Made by a program: the position numbers and the translations under genes. This document shows, one piece after another, positions 1-8,205 of a stretch of 64,000 nucleotides of DNA (position 1 is the stretch's first letter; the number at the start of each line of letters is the position of its first letter). The notes below the pieces were generated by a model, which was given only the letters and a program-made list of their open reading frames with translations, made no database searches and was not told the origin of the DNA. Origin of the DNA: a virus; IMG/VR virus record IMGVR_UViG_3300003873_000003, positions 54,361 through 118,360 of that record; one strand, written 5' to 3'.

Positions 1-188
1 GCAGAGCCACTAAGTGCAACTACAGGATGACCACAAGTAGCGACAGCCACGTCACCTACGGCGATGCCTGGGGTAGCACCTTTAACAATAGGGTTACCTG
101 TGACGAACGTACCAGTGTAACCTTGGGGGTTTGTATGGGCAGGGCAAACACCTACACAGATGTCACCAACACACACTAAGGGAGGCAT
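1..188 (-). CDS. PAAR-domain spike tip protein (partial, C-terminus beyond window)
   Basis: The first 62 codons run from an ATG at 188 to the window edge. They begin MPPLVCVGDICVG and contain GNPIVKGATPGIAVGD and ATCGH, the Pro/Gly/Ala-rich pattern of PAAR-repeat proteins. PAAR proteins cap the central spike of contractile tails and hold a metal ion with His/Cys residues; CPAH and CGH are candidate ligands here. A GGGAGAG ribosome site lies 6-7 bases upstream. The gene is last in the minus-strand block, one base after the next gene. The virion gp5-like spike is encoded at 52.9 kb, so tip and spike are far apart, unless the genome is circularly permuted. The PAAR call is from motif appearance only. 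Confidence 0.75.
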   Translation of the reverse strand, partial: MPPLVCVGDICVGVCPAHTNPQGYTGTFVTGNPIVKGATPGIAVGDVAVATCGHPVVALSGS

Positions 189-189
189 A

Positions 190-960
190 TCACTCTCCCT
201 CAACCACGGCTAACATCTTATGGTAGAATAAGTAGCCATGCGCCCCAAGACCTCTTGTATCCTCGCTCGCCTCCTCCATAACAGCGTCTATCTCCGCCTT
301 AACAACCTCCAAGTCAACATGGGGATGGTTAGCGTCAGAAGCCACAATGTTGTGAGTATCACAATACGAGGCATACACCTTACGCAGGTACGACAGATTG
401 AAGTCATCACGGTCTAAGATACGACCCAAGAGAGGCGTATCCATGTGTTGCTCTAAGGCATAGCGGACGACTGCAAGAGATGCAATACGTTGTTTAACTG
501 GAAGCACAGCATCGAATCGGGAACCGCACATCTTAGAGAGTCGTAGCTCTTCCGTGTTCACCTTAGCGTCAACCAACGGAATAGCGAGGTTCTTTAATAG
601 GACGGGGTTAAGTGTGAGCAGAAACAGCTCTAACAGGTTGCCACACTGTATGACAATGTTTTCAACAGCCTCTGTATGAGCAGGAAGAGTGGAGTTCATC
701 TCCGAACGTACTTGAGATGCGATGCTTTGTAGGACGTTACGAGGAACCCTGTCCCCTAAGCCAGTGTAGTCTAAGTGTGAAATATCATCACTACCGAACA
801 GGTCAATGTAGTCATCAACGTCTTCGGACGCTACAACATAATCCATAACGTCAAGTAAGTCGAGGTAAACAATCAATAGATTCCTAAACTTATCAGGGGT
901 AAGCATTGAGGTAAGACCTTTATGCAGGTCGAACAGGTCATCGGGGATACGTTCTCCCAT
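190..960 (-). CDS. Hypothetical protein, 256 aa, helical
   Basis: Unrecognised. The ATG at 960 (MGERIPDDLFDLHKG) is chosen over an upstream in-frame ATG at 1017 because an AAAGGAG site lies 8-9 bases before it. The protein looks all-helical with mixed charge and no signal peptide or membrane segment. Its C-terminal 100 residues have the same general plan as those of the next two genes upstream (helix, short acidic linker, helix with aromatic residues near the end), which may mean distant paralogy. It lies between the PAAR gene and 986-1765, so a virion or accessory role is equally possible. Confidence 0.7.
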   Translation of the reverse strand: MGERIPDDLFDLHKGLTSMLTPDKFRNLLIVYLDLLDVMDYVVASEDVDDYIDLFGSDDISHLDYTGLGDRVPRNVLQSIASQVRSEMNSTLPAHTEAVENIVIQCGNLLELFLLTLNPVLLKNLAIPLVDAKVNTEELRLSKMCGSRFDAVLPVKQRIASLAVVRYALEQHMDTPLLGRILDRDDFNLSYLRKVYASYCDTHNIVASDANHPHVDLEVVKAEIDAVMEEASEDTRGLGAHGYLFYHKMLAVVEGE

Positions 961-985
961 AATGGTATTCTCCTTTGTACGAATG

Positions 986-1765
986 TTATACGCCGTTATA
1001 CGAAAGGTGGAGGGCAAACGCTACTCTTTGTTGGGAGTGGTAGGAATCGTCAGACATAGCGTCACGAGCCTCTTTCTTTATAAGGGCTAGTGCTGATTTA
1101 CACTTATCATAAACACGCACGTTCAGTCCATCAACCTCGTGGTCGGGGAGCAAGTGGATGAGGCGCATGACAGTGTACTGTTTGTCTATGTACGAAGAAA
1201 CATCAGTATCGAACTTCCAGTGAGGTATCTTGGTAGAACGTAATGCCTTGAGAGCCAACTGGCACACTGAGGACGAATAGGACACACGCTGCAAATGAGA
1301 CTCATGCAAGCTTGCATCCTCGGTATGACCCCTATGAAGTTTCAAGAAATGGGATTCATCCGCTAACAACGCAGCTCGCTTCTTCAAAGAAGGGATAACC
1401 ATCCTATGCAGCAATGTACGGATACGCAGAACACCGAACGTTCGCACCAAGTCATCCACTTGCTTCTCAAGCGACACGAGCGTCATCCACAAGGAGCCCA
1501 TACGAACGACATCTTTGGCGGAATTTATATCAGCGGTATCAGCAAATGACCGCATGGTAGTATCGAAGTCTATGAGTTGAGCCCAAAGCTCATCTAAAGC
1601 AGACCGTGCAGCTACCCAGTGGTCGTGGGGGATAAGTGTAACATCGCTGTATGCCGAGCCACAACCTTCCAAGGTGAGAAAGTCCATTAACGGTCGGAGC
1701 TTACTCAAACACGCTTGGAATCGAGTATCGTAGTCTTTATCATCTATATTGGTGCATTCGCTCAT
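986..1765 (-). CDS. Hypothetical protein, 259 aa, helical
   Basis: Unrecognised. It starts at an ATG at 1765 (MSECTNIDDKDYDTRF) with a good AAAGGAG site. It is predicted mostly helical, without Cys clusters or hydrophobic spans. It is the middle member of three adjacent genes of similar size (256, 259 and 214 aa) in the same orientation with short gaps (25 and 29 bases). All three end in a similar helix-loop-helix layout, so I suspect an old triplication. This rests on general layout, not on a clear alignment. Confidence 0.7.
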   Translation of the reverse strand: MSECTNIDDKDYDTRFQACLSKLRPLMDFLTLEGCGSAYSDVTLIPHDHWVAARSALDELWAQLIDFDTTMRSFADTADINSAKDVVRMGSLWMTLVSLEKQVDDLVRTFGVLRIRTLLHRMVIPSLKKRAALLADESHFLKLHRGHTEDASLHESHLQRVSYSSSVCQLALKALRSTKIPHWKFDTDVSSYIDKQYTVMRLIHLLPDHEVDGLNVRVYDKCKSALALIKKEARDAMSDDSYHSQQRVAFALHLSYNGV

Positions 1766-1794
1766 CGGGAGCTCCTTTGTTTAAGTAATCGTAT

Positions 1795-2439
1795 CTAGTC
1801 AGAAGTGCATCTGTATATGTAGTCCAAGTAGTTCGCCAGATGATAGGCAAAGTCAGCTCGCACCTCGACATCACGGTACAGGTCAACATCACTAACAACA
1901 TCAACCACATGAGCAATCGCTTCATCCGCTAGGGACGCAACACGATAGTCAGACCGTGAGATTTCACCTGAACCTGCCAAATAGATAAGGAAGGTAACAC
2001 TATTTATGGAGCCCAAATCAAAGTATTCTGTAGGAGGTATCCACATCACCACACGCAACGCCAAGTCCAAGGCATTAACCTTTCGGCGAGCAGCACGGAT
2101 ACTACGCACACGCATTTCAGGGGTTTCTCCGATGAAACAATGGGCGTGGTAAGAGTATTCGGTGTACGCCGACCTACGCAAAGCCCTAAGAGTCTCTAGG
2201 TAAAGACGCTTCATAAAACGGTTTTCAGCTATGGTTACCTCGGTTAAGAGATTACCGAGCGCATCAGACTCTAGGGGTTCATCAATCACAGATTGAACTA
2301 TGTCAGCCACACCCGACAAAGGGTTGTATTGACGAAGGGTATCACGGATGACTTCTGCCCGACGTGTATTTAACTTTGCTATTGATACAGTCGTGGACGA
2401 AGGTAAGTCACAGTTAGAATGCTCTGTTACAGTAGGCAT
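1795..2439 (-). CDS. Hypothetical protein, 214 aa, helical
   Basis: Unrecognised. It starts at an ATG at 2439 (MPTVTEHSNCDL), with GGAG upstream. The body is helical and Arg-rich in the middle (residues 95-125), and the C-terminus is Asp/Tyr-rich (DVDLYRDVEVRADFAYHLANY). It is the third of the three similar-sized unknown genes. The 146 bases upstream (2440-2585) hold no convincing gene: the only open frame there starts with GTG, has no ribosome site and runs into this gene. Confidence 0.68.
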   Translation of the reverse strand: MPTVTEHSNCDLPSSTTVSIAKLNTRRAEVIRDTLRQYNPLSGVADIVQSVIDEPLESDALGNLLTEVTIAENRFMKRLYLETLRALRRSAYTEYSYHAHCFIGETPEMRVRSIRAARRKVNALDLALRVVMWIPPTEYFDLGSINSVTFLIYLAGSGEISRSDYRVASLADEAIAHVVDVVSDVDLYRDVEVRADFAYHLANYLDYIYRCTSD

Positions 2440-2585
2440 TATTTAAGCTCCAAGGGATAAGGTTATCCAATATACGAAATAAGAGGGCAAGTGTGCAGGT
2501 GTAGGGGAAACCACCGACCACCTCACTAGGAACTACTGGCACAACTAAAAAACTACATGCCTAGCAATTAGCAAAGGTAGCCGTC

Positions 2586-4670
2586 TCACACTTTGTTTAA
2601 GTGTGCCTCCCCTCCACTACGAGTAACACGGTACACGTCACCTAAGCCCATATCAAAAGGCGATACGACCACTACATTCACCAACTTAGACAAGCTAGGT
2701 AAGAACTCGGAGATGAACAGCGACTTGCTGCTATCATCCATACCGCTCTCAATCTCATCGAAGATGACGGTATCGACTCTGCTTGTCTGGGGCATGATGC
2801 TTATAAGGGAGATGTAAAGCAAGCAAATAAACTGCCTGCGCTCTGCGCCACTAAGCATACGGACATCTGACACTAGACCCGAAGGTCGTGTAACAACAAT
2901 CTGCAAAGAGGAAGGGTTGACGATAATCTCAAACTTAAAGGATTCTGCGAATAGCAGGCTTCTGTAGGTATTAAGCTTCTTAGTACAGACAGCAGCCAAA
3001 GCCCGAAGCGTATGTATCTTGATACCTGTGTTTGAGTAAGCATCTGCTAAGGCAGAGTAACACACTAAGTCATCAAGCTCCTCTTCAAGTTCATCAAGCT
3101 CTAACTTCAATTCCGCCTGCTCTTCCAAGTCTTTCTCATAGAGAGCCCGACTGACCTCATACCCGTGCAGCTCGTTTGACAACGATTTTATACGTTTGCC
3201 TAGCTTACCAAGCCTCACCGTATCAGGGTTAGTCTCAGGCAGGGCAACCCCATAAGCGTCTCGGTAGTCCTCGATGTTAAAATCGAGTGGTGTTGGCTTG
3301 GTTGGTTTCGGTACGGGCTTGACTATAGCTCTACGCAACCAAGAGCGGTGTTCGTCTATCTCATCCTCGATGTCGTTTAATCGTGATAACATAGGCTTAA
3401 TATCAACCTTCCCTAGAGTCTTCTCCAGCCTAGCCCTCTCCTGCACGGATTTCAAGGAATCGTTGAACTCGGTGCGCTTCAACAGCTCGGCTTTATACTT
3501 GGCGACCCTAGACTTGGACTTATCGTACAAGGCTTGGATGGAATCAGCATCTAGCTCCGAAGAGCAGGTAGGGCATACGCAAACACCGACAATACCCTCC
3601 AGAGAAGCTACAAGCTCAAGTGCTTGGGATAGCCTACCTTCAATCTCTGATACAGGTTTCGGTGACGCATCTGCACTTACCTTAACAGTTACCGTAGGGA
3701 GGCGAGCTATCTCTGCCTTCACAGACTTGTTACTGGCACTAATACGGCGTGCAGCACGAACCTCAACCTTCAAGTCAGCAAGCTCCGAGGTCAAGGCATC
3801 CAAAAGGTCTTGGCGTTCTTCTCGTGACATGGGGTCAGGCTTGTATGCCTTAAACTTCCTGTATGCCGCTGCATCTGCCTTATATGACTTTACAGCGGTG
3901 GCGTATGCAGAATAAGCGTCTAAAGCGGCTGTGTAGTCTGCCTTACTCAATGGTACTAGGGCTTTAGCCGAGGACGTTAACCTATCGTAGTTCTGTTGCT
4001 GAAAGGTTGTTTCAGCGCACAGCTTCTGCAAACGTTCGTACTGCTTCCGATACTTACGGAGCTTCTCCACATCCGCTGACCTATCAGGGACTACCTCCAC
4101 TTCCTTAATGCGGTCGTTAAGAGTCTCGAACCTGACTTTCTTTTTCTTCAACTCACGCACTTTAGCCAACATGGGTTTCTGCAAGTCAGCGTACTGCTCT
4201 AGGGGAAAAATCTCCTCGAACGCTACCAGTCGGTTAGCATCAGTTCCGTTTAGAAACGGCGAGAAAAGCAAACTATTGATATAGAAGGTTGAGTAGAACA
4301 TAGCAGGGGTTAATGGAAATATCTCTCTCACCATCTCCTTAGCATGTGACTTAGTGCGAACAGCTAAGTCCTTACCATCACGGTAAATCTTATAGCCCCC
4401 ATCATAGATTATCTTATAACGGTGTTCATTCGTGAACTCGACAGTAATAGTCCCTGTCTTCAACTTCGCTCTCGACACAGCAAGAGGGTGGTCTTGAAGC
4501 ACGGTACAGAGTGCATAGAACATAGCAGACTTGCCTGCCCCATTACTGCTGTGTGGTTTCCTGTCTTTATTGAGACCTATCACGGAAGTTAAAGGGGCGT
4601 TACCGAACTGAAAGGTGGTATCGACATGGTGCGCACAACCCTCTAGTCGAATACTGTGCATCTCAATCAT
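2586..4670 (-). CDS. SbcC/Rad50-like recombination ATPase (T4 gp46 type)
   Basis: This is the ATPase subunit of an SbcCD/Mre11-Rad50-type nuclease complex that resects DNA ends for recombination-dependent replication. The start at 4670 (MIEMHSIRLEG) has AAAGGAG upstream and overlaps the next gene by 8 bases. Visible features are a Walker A (NGAGKS, about residues 43-48), a long charged coiled coil, a CPTC zinc hook near residue 366, a second coiled coil, a signature region (LSGAERR), and a Walker B VIFDEIESGMDD near residue 635. At 694 aa it is longer than T4 gp46 (560) and shorter than bacterial SbcC. Its nuclease partner is encoded at 27.0-28.1 kb on the other strand, which is unusual because the pair is normally adjacent. 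Confidence 0.92.
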   Translation of the reverse strand: MIEMHSIRLEGCAHHVDTTFQFGNAPLTSVIGLNKDRKPHSSNGAGKSAMFYALCTVLQDHPLAVSRAKLKTGTITVEFTNEHRYKIIYDGGYKIYRDGKDLAVRTKSHAKEMVREIFPLTPAMFYSTFYINSLLFSPFLNGTDANRLVAFEEIFPLEQYADLQKPMLAKVRELKKKKVRFETLNDRIKEVEVVPDRSADVEKLRKYRKQYERLQKLCAETTFQQQNYDRLTSSAKALVPLSKADYTAALDAYSAYATAVKSYKADAAAYRKFKAYKPDPMSREERQDLLDALTSELADLKVEVRAARRISASNKSVKAEIARLPTVTVKVSADASPKPVSEIEGRLSQALELVASLEGIVGVCVCPTCSSELDADSIQALYDKSKSRVAKYKAELLKRTEFNDSLKSVQERARLEKTLGKVDIKPMLSRLNDIEDEIDEHRSWLRRAIVKPVPKPTKPTPLDFNIEDYRDAYGVALPETNPDTVRLGKLGKRIKSLSNELHGYEVSRALYEKDLEEQAELKLELDELEEELDDLVCYSALADAYSNTGIKIHTLRALAAVCTKKLNTYRSLLFAESFKFEIIVNPSSLQIVVTRPSGLVSDVRMLSGAERRQFICLLYISLISIMPQTSRVDTVIFDEIESGMDDSSKSLFISEFLPSLSKLVNVVVVSPFDMGLGDVYRVTRSGGEAHLNKV

Positions 4671-5910
4671 GGGTACTGACTCCTTTGAACGAAGAACCAA
4701 AGTTAAATGAGGTATCTAGACGAAGCGCAAAGACGCACTCGGGGCATACATGGATGTGGTTATTCTGCTTACCGTCAAGAATACCACTAGCATGGTAAGC
4801 TGTAGTATAGTCACCCTCGGGGAACTCGAACCCACAGATGTCACAAGATAGGCGTACAGAGGCATCAGCTTGAGAGTCATCCAAAGGCGTAGCGACAAGA
4901 GTACGCCTAGGAGAGTCGGGGGCAATAAAAGAAATCTTACCTTCACTATCAGCAGTAATATCAAGAACATCAACATCAAACACCCTACAGGCAGTCTCAC
5001 ATACCGCACAATAAAGGATAGACTCAACTAAGTGGGAAATATAGCTGTCATCTGTTTCGTTCGACCCCCGTTCGCCACTCAAGGTTTCCATCAGTTCGGA
5101 GGAATACTCGGAGTACGGAAAGTCATCACGAGAGAATACAGTGCTATGATGAACTGATACACCGTCCACACCAATAGAGTAGCGTAGGGCACCTAAAAGC
5201 GGTGGAGGCGTACCAGCCTTCGGATGTAGAGACCCAACCACAAGGATATAATAAAACTGCTCGTGTTCAAAAGGTAAGTGCAACCCTCTTGAATAGTGGG
5301 TAATTAGGGCGTTGTCCGCAGGGCTAAGGCAGGTGGCAGGGTCTGTAGTGTACACAGGTTTCAGTATCGAAGTACCGTTGTGGTAGATATTCATCATAGT
5401 GGGGTCTCCTTGTTTTTGAGCATATTGTAGAGTGTAGCGTAGAGCATAGCTATCAGGTTTGCGGTGGGTGGTTATAACAGTACATCCATTAGCACGAGCG
5501 GCGGCATCAAGTTCGTTAGACAGACACTTGCGCACGATGTATGAAACGTAAGATGCCGAGACAGAAGAAAACGAACTATCGGAGCCTACACTAAAGTACG
5601 TATCAGGTTCGACACATAAGGACTCTTGAAGATTCACGGCATAAGAATCATAAGGAAACGGACTGCAATCAAATACACGTTCAGATAAGACATCCAAACA
5701 TACATCAGATACACAGTACCGTACGATGCCCAAGACACGCATATAACCTGCTGAACCTTGAGCTAGTACACTGATATATTTAGTACGCCCACGAACACCA
5801 AACCTTATGAAGGTGTCTAGCTCGGATAAGTCGTAAGAACCTCTAAGCTCCACTATGTTTTCATCAGTGCAGACAATGAGTAAACTACCAATCGCTTTCA
5901 AAATATCCAT
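4663..5910 (-). CDS. Hypothetical protein with C-terminal zinc ribbon, 415 aa
   Basis: Unrecognised. The start is the ATG at 5910 (MDILKAIGSLL), placed after a GGAGGC site; a GTG one codon earlier is too close to that site. The body is a mix of beta strands and helices with many Tyr, Ser and Val. The C-terminus carries CDICGFEF and, about 35 residues later, CPEC, a treble-clef or ribbon-type zinc site. It is translationally coupled to the SbcC-like gene by an 8-base overlap, which suggests, but does not show, a role in DNA metabolism. A terminator lies just upstream, so its mRNA must start between that hairpin and the ribosome site, or come from readthrough. Confidence 0.75.
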   Translation of the reverse strand: MDILKAIGSLLIVCTDENIVELRGSYDLSELDTFIRFGVRGRTKYISVLAQGSAGYMRVLGIVRYCVSDVCLDVLSERVFDCSPFPYDSYAVNLQESLCVEPDTYFSVGSDSSFSSVSASYVSYIVRKCLSNELDAAARANGCTVITTHRKPDSYALRYTLQYAQKQGDPTMMNIYHNGTSILKPVYTTDPATCLSPADNALITHYSRGLHLPFEHEQFYYILVVGSLHPKAGTPPPLLGALRYSIGVDGVSVHHSTVFSRDDFPYSEYSSELMETLSGERGSNETDDSYISHLVESILYCAVCETACRVFDVDVLDITADSEGKISFIAPDSPRRTLVATPLDDSQADASVRLSCDICGFEFPEGDYTTAYHASGILDGKQNNHIHVCPECVFALRLDTSFNFGSSFKGVSTHD

Positions 5911-5926
5911 CACGCCTCCAAAGAAA

Positions 5927-5959
5927 AAACGCCACCCCGTGTGTGCGGTAGTGGCGTTT
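5927..5959 (-). terminator. Rho-independent terminator, minus strand
   Basis: Stem AAACGCCAC/GTGGCGTTT with a GTGTGTGCGG-type loop. On the minus strand it is followed by a run of Ts. It ends transcription of the small membrane-protein genes at 6.0-7.0 kb, just before the ribosome site of the gene starting at 5910. Confidence 0.75.
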
Positions 5960-5999
5960 CGGTTATGCAGTATTTACAGTTTTGAGATTAAGCAGCTAC

Positions 6000-6158
6000 C
6001 TAAAAACTAGGATGCCATTCAGGTAGAACACCATCATGTAAGTACCCCTTAACAGCTTCAATAGAGGCGCACACAAGCACACCACCAGTAACGTTAAGCC
6101 CTGCGAGGGACGCTTTTAGCGATGCCTTAGCGTCAAGATTCATCATGTCATCATACAT
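6000..6158 (-). CDS. Small hypothetical protein, 52 aa
   Basis: A short open frame, MYDDMMNLDAKASLKA to LPEWHPSF. It has an AAGGAG site about 9 bases upstream of the ATG at 6158 and fills the space between the terminator at 5.93-5.96 kb and the gene ending at 6171. The middle (residues 17-34) is mildly hydrophobic, with Gly, Val and Ala. No family is recognised. The case for it being real is the ribosome site, the tight fit, and the otherwise empty 200 bases. Confidence 0.6.
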   Translation of the reverse strand: MYDDMMNLDAKASLKASLAGLNVTGGVLVCASIEAVKGYLHDGVLPEWHPSF

Positions 6159-6170
6159 AGAATAAACTCC

Positions 6171-6365
6171 TTATGGTTTTGGTTCTTCATAACCATGTAA
6201 GACCTGCGAAAGAAACGAGCGGATGCAACGCACAGATAAAGCAACCGCAACCGTCAGGTAAAATACCACCACAACACCACAGAAGATGGCAATTATACCC
6301 CCAGCACCTACGAGACCGACACATAGCTGAAAAAAGCGTTCGAGGAAATCAGATATTGCCGTCAT
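6171..6365 (-). CDS. Small membrane protein, 64 aa
   Basis: The start at 6365 (MTAISDFLERFF) has TAAGGAGG upstream and lies inside the 3' end of the next gene (17-base overlap). A longer in-frame start at 6440 has no ribosome site. Residues 12-45 are almost wholly hydrophobic (GLVGAGGIIAIFCGVVVVFY) and give one or two membrane spans, followed by a basic and acidic tail ending EEPKP. It could be a holin-like, superinfection-exclusion or envelope protein; nothing in the sequence decides this. Confidence 0.72.
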   Translation of the reverse strand: MTAISDFLERFFQLCVGLVGAGGIIAIFCGVVVVFYLTVAVALSVRCIRSFLSQVLHGYEEPKP

Positions 6366-6600
6366 AGGTAGCCTCCTTAGGGGATTCTTCGCACAAGTAA
6401 TCACGGAGTTTAGGGTAGCCGAACGCCTTGAGTACCCCACCAGCTAGTACCAAAGCAATCACTACCACAAGTATAGGTAGGAGTAGGACAACTATAACAA
6501 CACCTACCGTAATGAAGTAGGCTAGGAGATTAAGACCATCTACAACGATGGTACGTAAAAACGTCCAACTGTTAGCAAGAAATTTTGTTACTTGTTCCAT
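6349..6600 (-). CDS. Small membrane protein, 83 aa
   Basis: MEQVTKFLANSWTF starts at 6600 with GGAGG upstream. An amphipathic N-terminal helix is followed by a strong hydrophobic block (VGVVIVVLLLPILVVVIALVLAGG, residues about 32-56), enough for one long or two short spans, then a charged tail. It is the second of three adjacent small membrane-protein genes that overlap or nearly touch. This suggests co-expression and perhaps a shared complex in the inner membrane. Confidence 0.75.
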   Translation of the reverse strand: MEQVTKFLANSWTFLRTIVVDGLNLLAYFITVGVVIVVLLLPILVVVIALVLAGGVLKAFGYPKLRDYLCEESPKEATYDGNI

Positions 6601-6652
6601 CAGTATAGCCTCCGAGCTAGTTTAAGTTTTAAGTTCACATAGCATGTGTACA

Positions 6653-7027
6653 TCACCACCTACCCCAGTATCTAAACAAGTCCTTGATTCTAACACCTAC
6701 CCGAACCGAGAAAGAAGTGAACCGTGACTCAATATAGTCTAAAGCAGCAACAAGCAACTTAGTGGACTCTCTACCTACAGCTTCCACCAAGTACGCAAGA
6801 AGCCACACGAAAGAAAGAGCTAGAGTGATGAGTAGCATAGGGACCAACAACGTAAGCCACAGCAAACAGTATCCCACAACAACACACAAAGGGAGAAGGA
6901 ACACTGCAACCTTCGAGCATATTGACTGCGCATGATGCAGCAAGTCCCACTTTACGAGAAGGTGCGCCACATAGCTTTGCGCACTTAACCACATAATGTT
7001 TAGGTTACGGATAACAGAGTTAATCAT
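6653..7027 (-). CDS. Membrane protein, 124 aa
   Basis: It starts at 7027 (MINSVIRNLNIMWL), overlapping the clamp-loader stop by 4 bases (ATGA type), so it is translated after the clamp loader. It has two hydrophobic segments at about residues 40-58 (VAVFLLPLCVVVGYCLLWL) and 60-82, then an amphipathic basic C-terminus ending in an aromatic GRW. No family is recognised. It is the third member of the membrane-protein trio. Confidence 0.75.
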   Translation of the reverse strand: MINSVIRNLNIMWLSAQSYVAHLLVKWDLLHHAQSICSKVAVFLLPLCVVVGYCLLWLTLLVPMLLITLALSFVWLLAYLVEAVGRESTKLLVAALDYIESRFTSFSVRVGVRIKDLFRYWGRW

Positions 7028-8097
7028 AGCGCCAGCAACCGAGCAATCAATAGTTGCTTATCATCAATGGTGAAGGTCGTGAACTCTTTTTTCAAGTCAA
7101 CCAACCCATTCATAATCGCAGTCATGTCTTCCAAATCAGGAGCTTCTTTTAGCTTGCGGAACTTGGCTAAGAACGTGCGTCTATCATACGAAACATAGTC
7201 CAGCTTCACCTTAGACATGTAGTACAAGGCACAAGTATGAAACTCAAGCATCTTACCTAGAGCCCCAATACTGCAATAGCGAACAATGCTTGTTGGGTTG
7301 TTCGTATAAACACCCATCAGAACTTCAATGGCAGCAACCCCACTTGTCACGTCAAACTGCTCACCGAATGTTTTAAGGACATCAACGTTCTCGCCTGACG
7401 CAATGATGTTAGCCACACCTTCGAGAAGCTGCAAAGAGTCCCTAGGTTGACCGCCTGTAGCATCAAGGATTTGACTCAAGATTTTATCCCGTTCTTCTTG
7501 GCTCTTGAATCGGATACGCTCTGCCTTAGCAGTAGCCTTCAAGAAAGGCATCATATCCTTAGGGGTCAACCTACGTAGGTTCAGCTTAACACATCGACCG
7601 ATGATGGTGTTCATCATCTTATCAGGGTCAGTTGTAGCCAAGAGGAACACTGTATGTTCAGGGGGTTCTTCCAGTAACTTCAACAAACACGATGCACCTG
7701 CTTTTGTCATTTGGTGACATTCATCGAGCAAAAAGACCCGCATGTTGTAATGAGGCATAAATTGAGATTGTTGCTTCAATGCACGGATGTCGTCAATACC
7801 ACGGCTATCACCCATGTTCATCTCGATGAAATCGGGGTGCATGGTGGATTTGCAAGAGGAACACTCGCCGCAGGGGTCGGCTCCTTTTAGGTTTTGGCAG
7901 TTCACAATCGAAGCTAAGATTCGAGATATGGTTGTCTTTCCACTTCCAGTGTCTCCAGATATTAAGATAGCGTTAGGTACGTTACGGCGCTTAACCATAC
8001 CTTTTATCATATCACACACAGGCTTTTGACCAACAACCTCGCCGAGCGTTCGAGGGCGCAGTTTCACCGCCAAACTTTCTGATACCATTGAACTCAT
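7024..8097 (-). CDS. DnaX-like clamp loader ATPase
   Basis: An AAA+ clamp loader subunit that loads the sliding clamp for the phage DNA polymerase, equivalent in role to T4 gp44. It has a Walker A GDTGSGKT (residues 48-55), a zinc module with Cys at 67, 76, 79 and 82 (PCGECSSC), and a Walker B LLDECH (124-128). LLEEPPEHTVFLLATT and a GRC sensor follow, then a small C-terminal helical domain; 357 aa in all. The Cys4 module and the LLEEPP segment are typical of bacterial DnaX, not of T4 gp44, so acquisition from a bacterial gene is likely. Start at 8097, with AGGAG upstream and a CTGTAAATG promoter-like motif at 8138-8146. Confidence 0.93.
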   Translation of the reverse strand: MSSMVSESLAVKLRPRTLGEVVGQKPVCDMIKGMVKRRNVPNAILISGDTGSGKTTISRILASIVNCQNLKGADPCGECSSCKSTMHPDFIEMNMGDSRGIDDIRALKQQSQFMPHYNMRVFLLDECHQMTKAGASCLLKLLEEPPEHTVFLLATTDPDKMMNTIIGRCVKLNLRRLTPKDMMPFLKATAKAERIRFKSQEERDKILSQILDATGGQPRDSLQLLEGVANIIASGENVDVLKTFGEQFDVTSGVAAIEVLMGVYTNNPTSIVRYCSIGALGKMLEFHTCALYYMSKVKLDYVSYDRRTFLAKFRKLKEAPDLEDMTAIMNGLVDLKKEFTTFTIDDKQLLIARLLAL

Positions 8098-8137
8098 AAT
8101 GAAACTCCTATTAAACTATAATAAAACTCTTTCACGT

Positions 8138-8146
8138 CATTTACAG
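8138..8146 (-). promoter_or_regulatory. TGTAAATG motif upstream of clamp loader gene
   Basis: On the minus strand it reads CTGTAAATG, 41 bases before the start at 8097. It matches the core of the repeated AGTGTAAATG motif found before several other genes in this window. Promoter function is inferred. Confidence 0.45.
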
Positions 8147-8161
8147 AAACCTACAACGAAA

Positions 8162-8196
8162 AAGGCAACGTAACTGATATAGTGTTACGTTGCCTT
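8162..8196 (-). terminator. Rho-independent terminator, minus strand
   Basis: A perfect 13-bp stem (AAGGCAACGTAAC/GTTACGTTGCCTT) with a 9-base loop. On the minus strand it is followed by TTTTTC. It ends the transcript of the gene stopping at 8206. Confidence 0.85.
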
Positions 8197-8205
8197 AACA
8201 TAAAG

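Noticed and set aside
2440-2585. Possible small minus-strand gene starting at a GTG
   Set aside because: No ribosome site, and the frame runs into the following gene.
3274-3915. Plus-strand open frame inside the SbcC-like gene
   Set aside because: Shadow of the coiled-coil codons on the other strand; the SbcC motifs continue across it.
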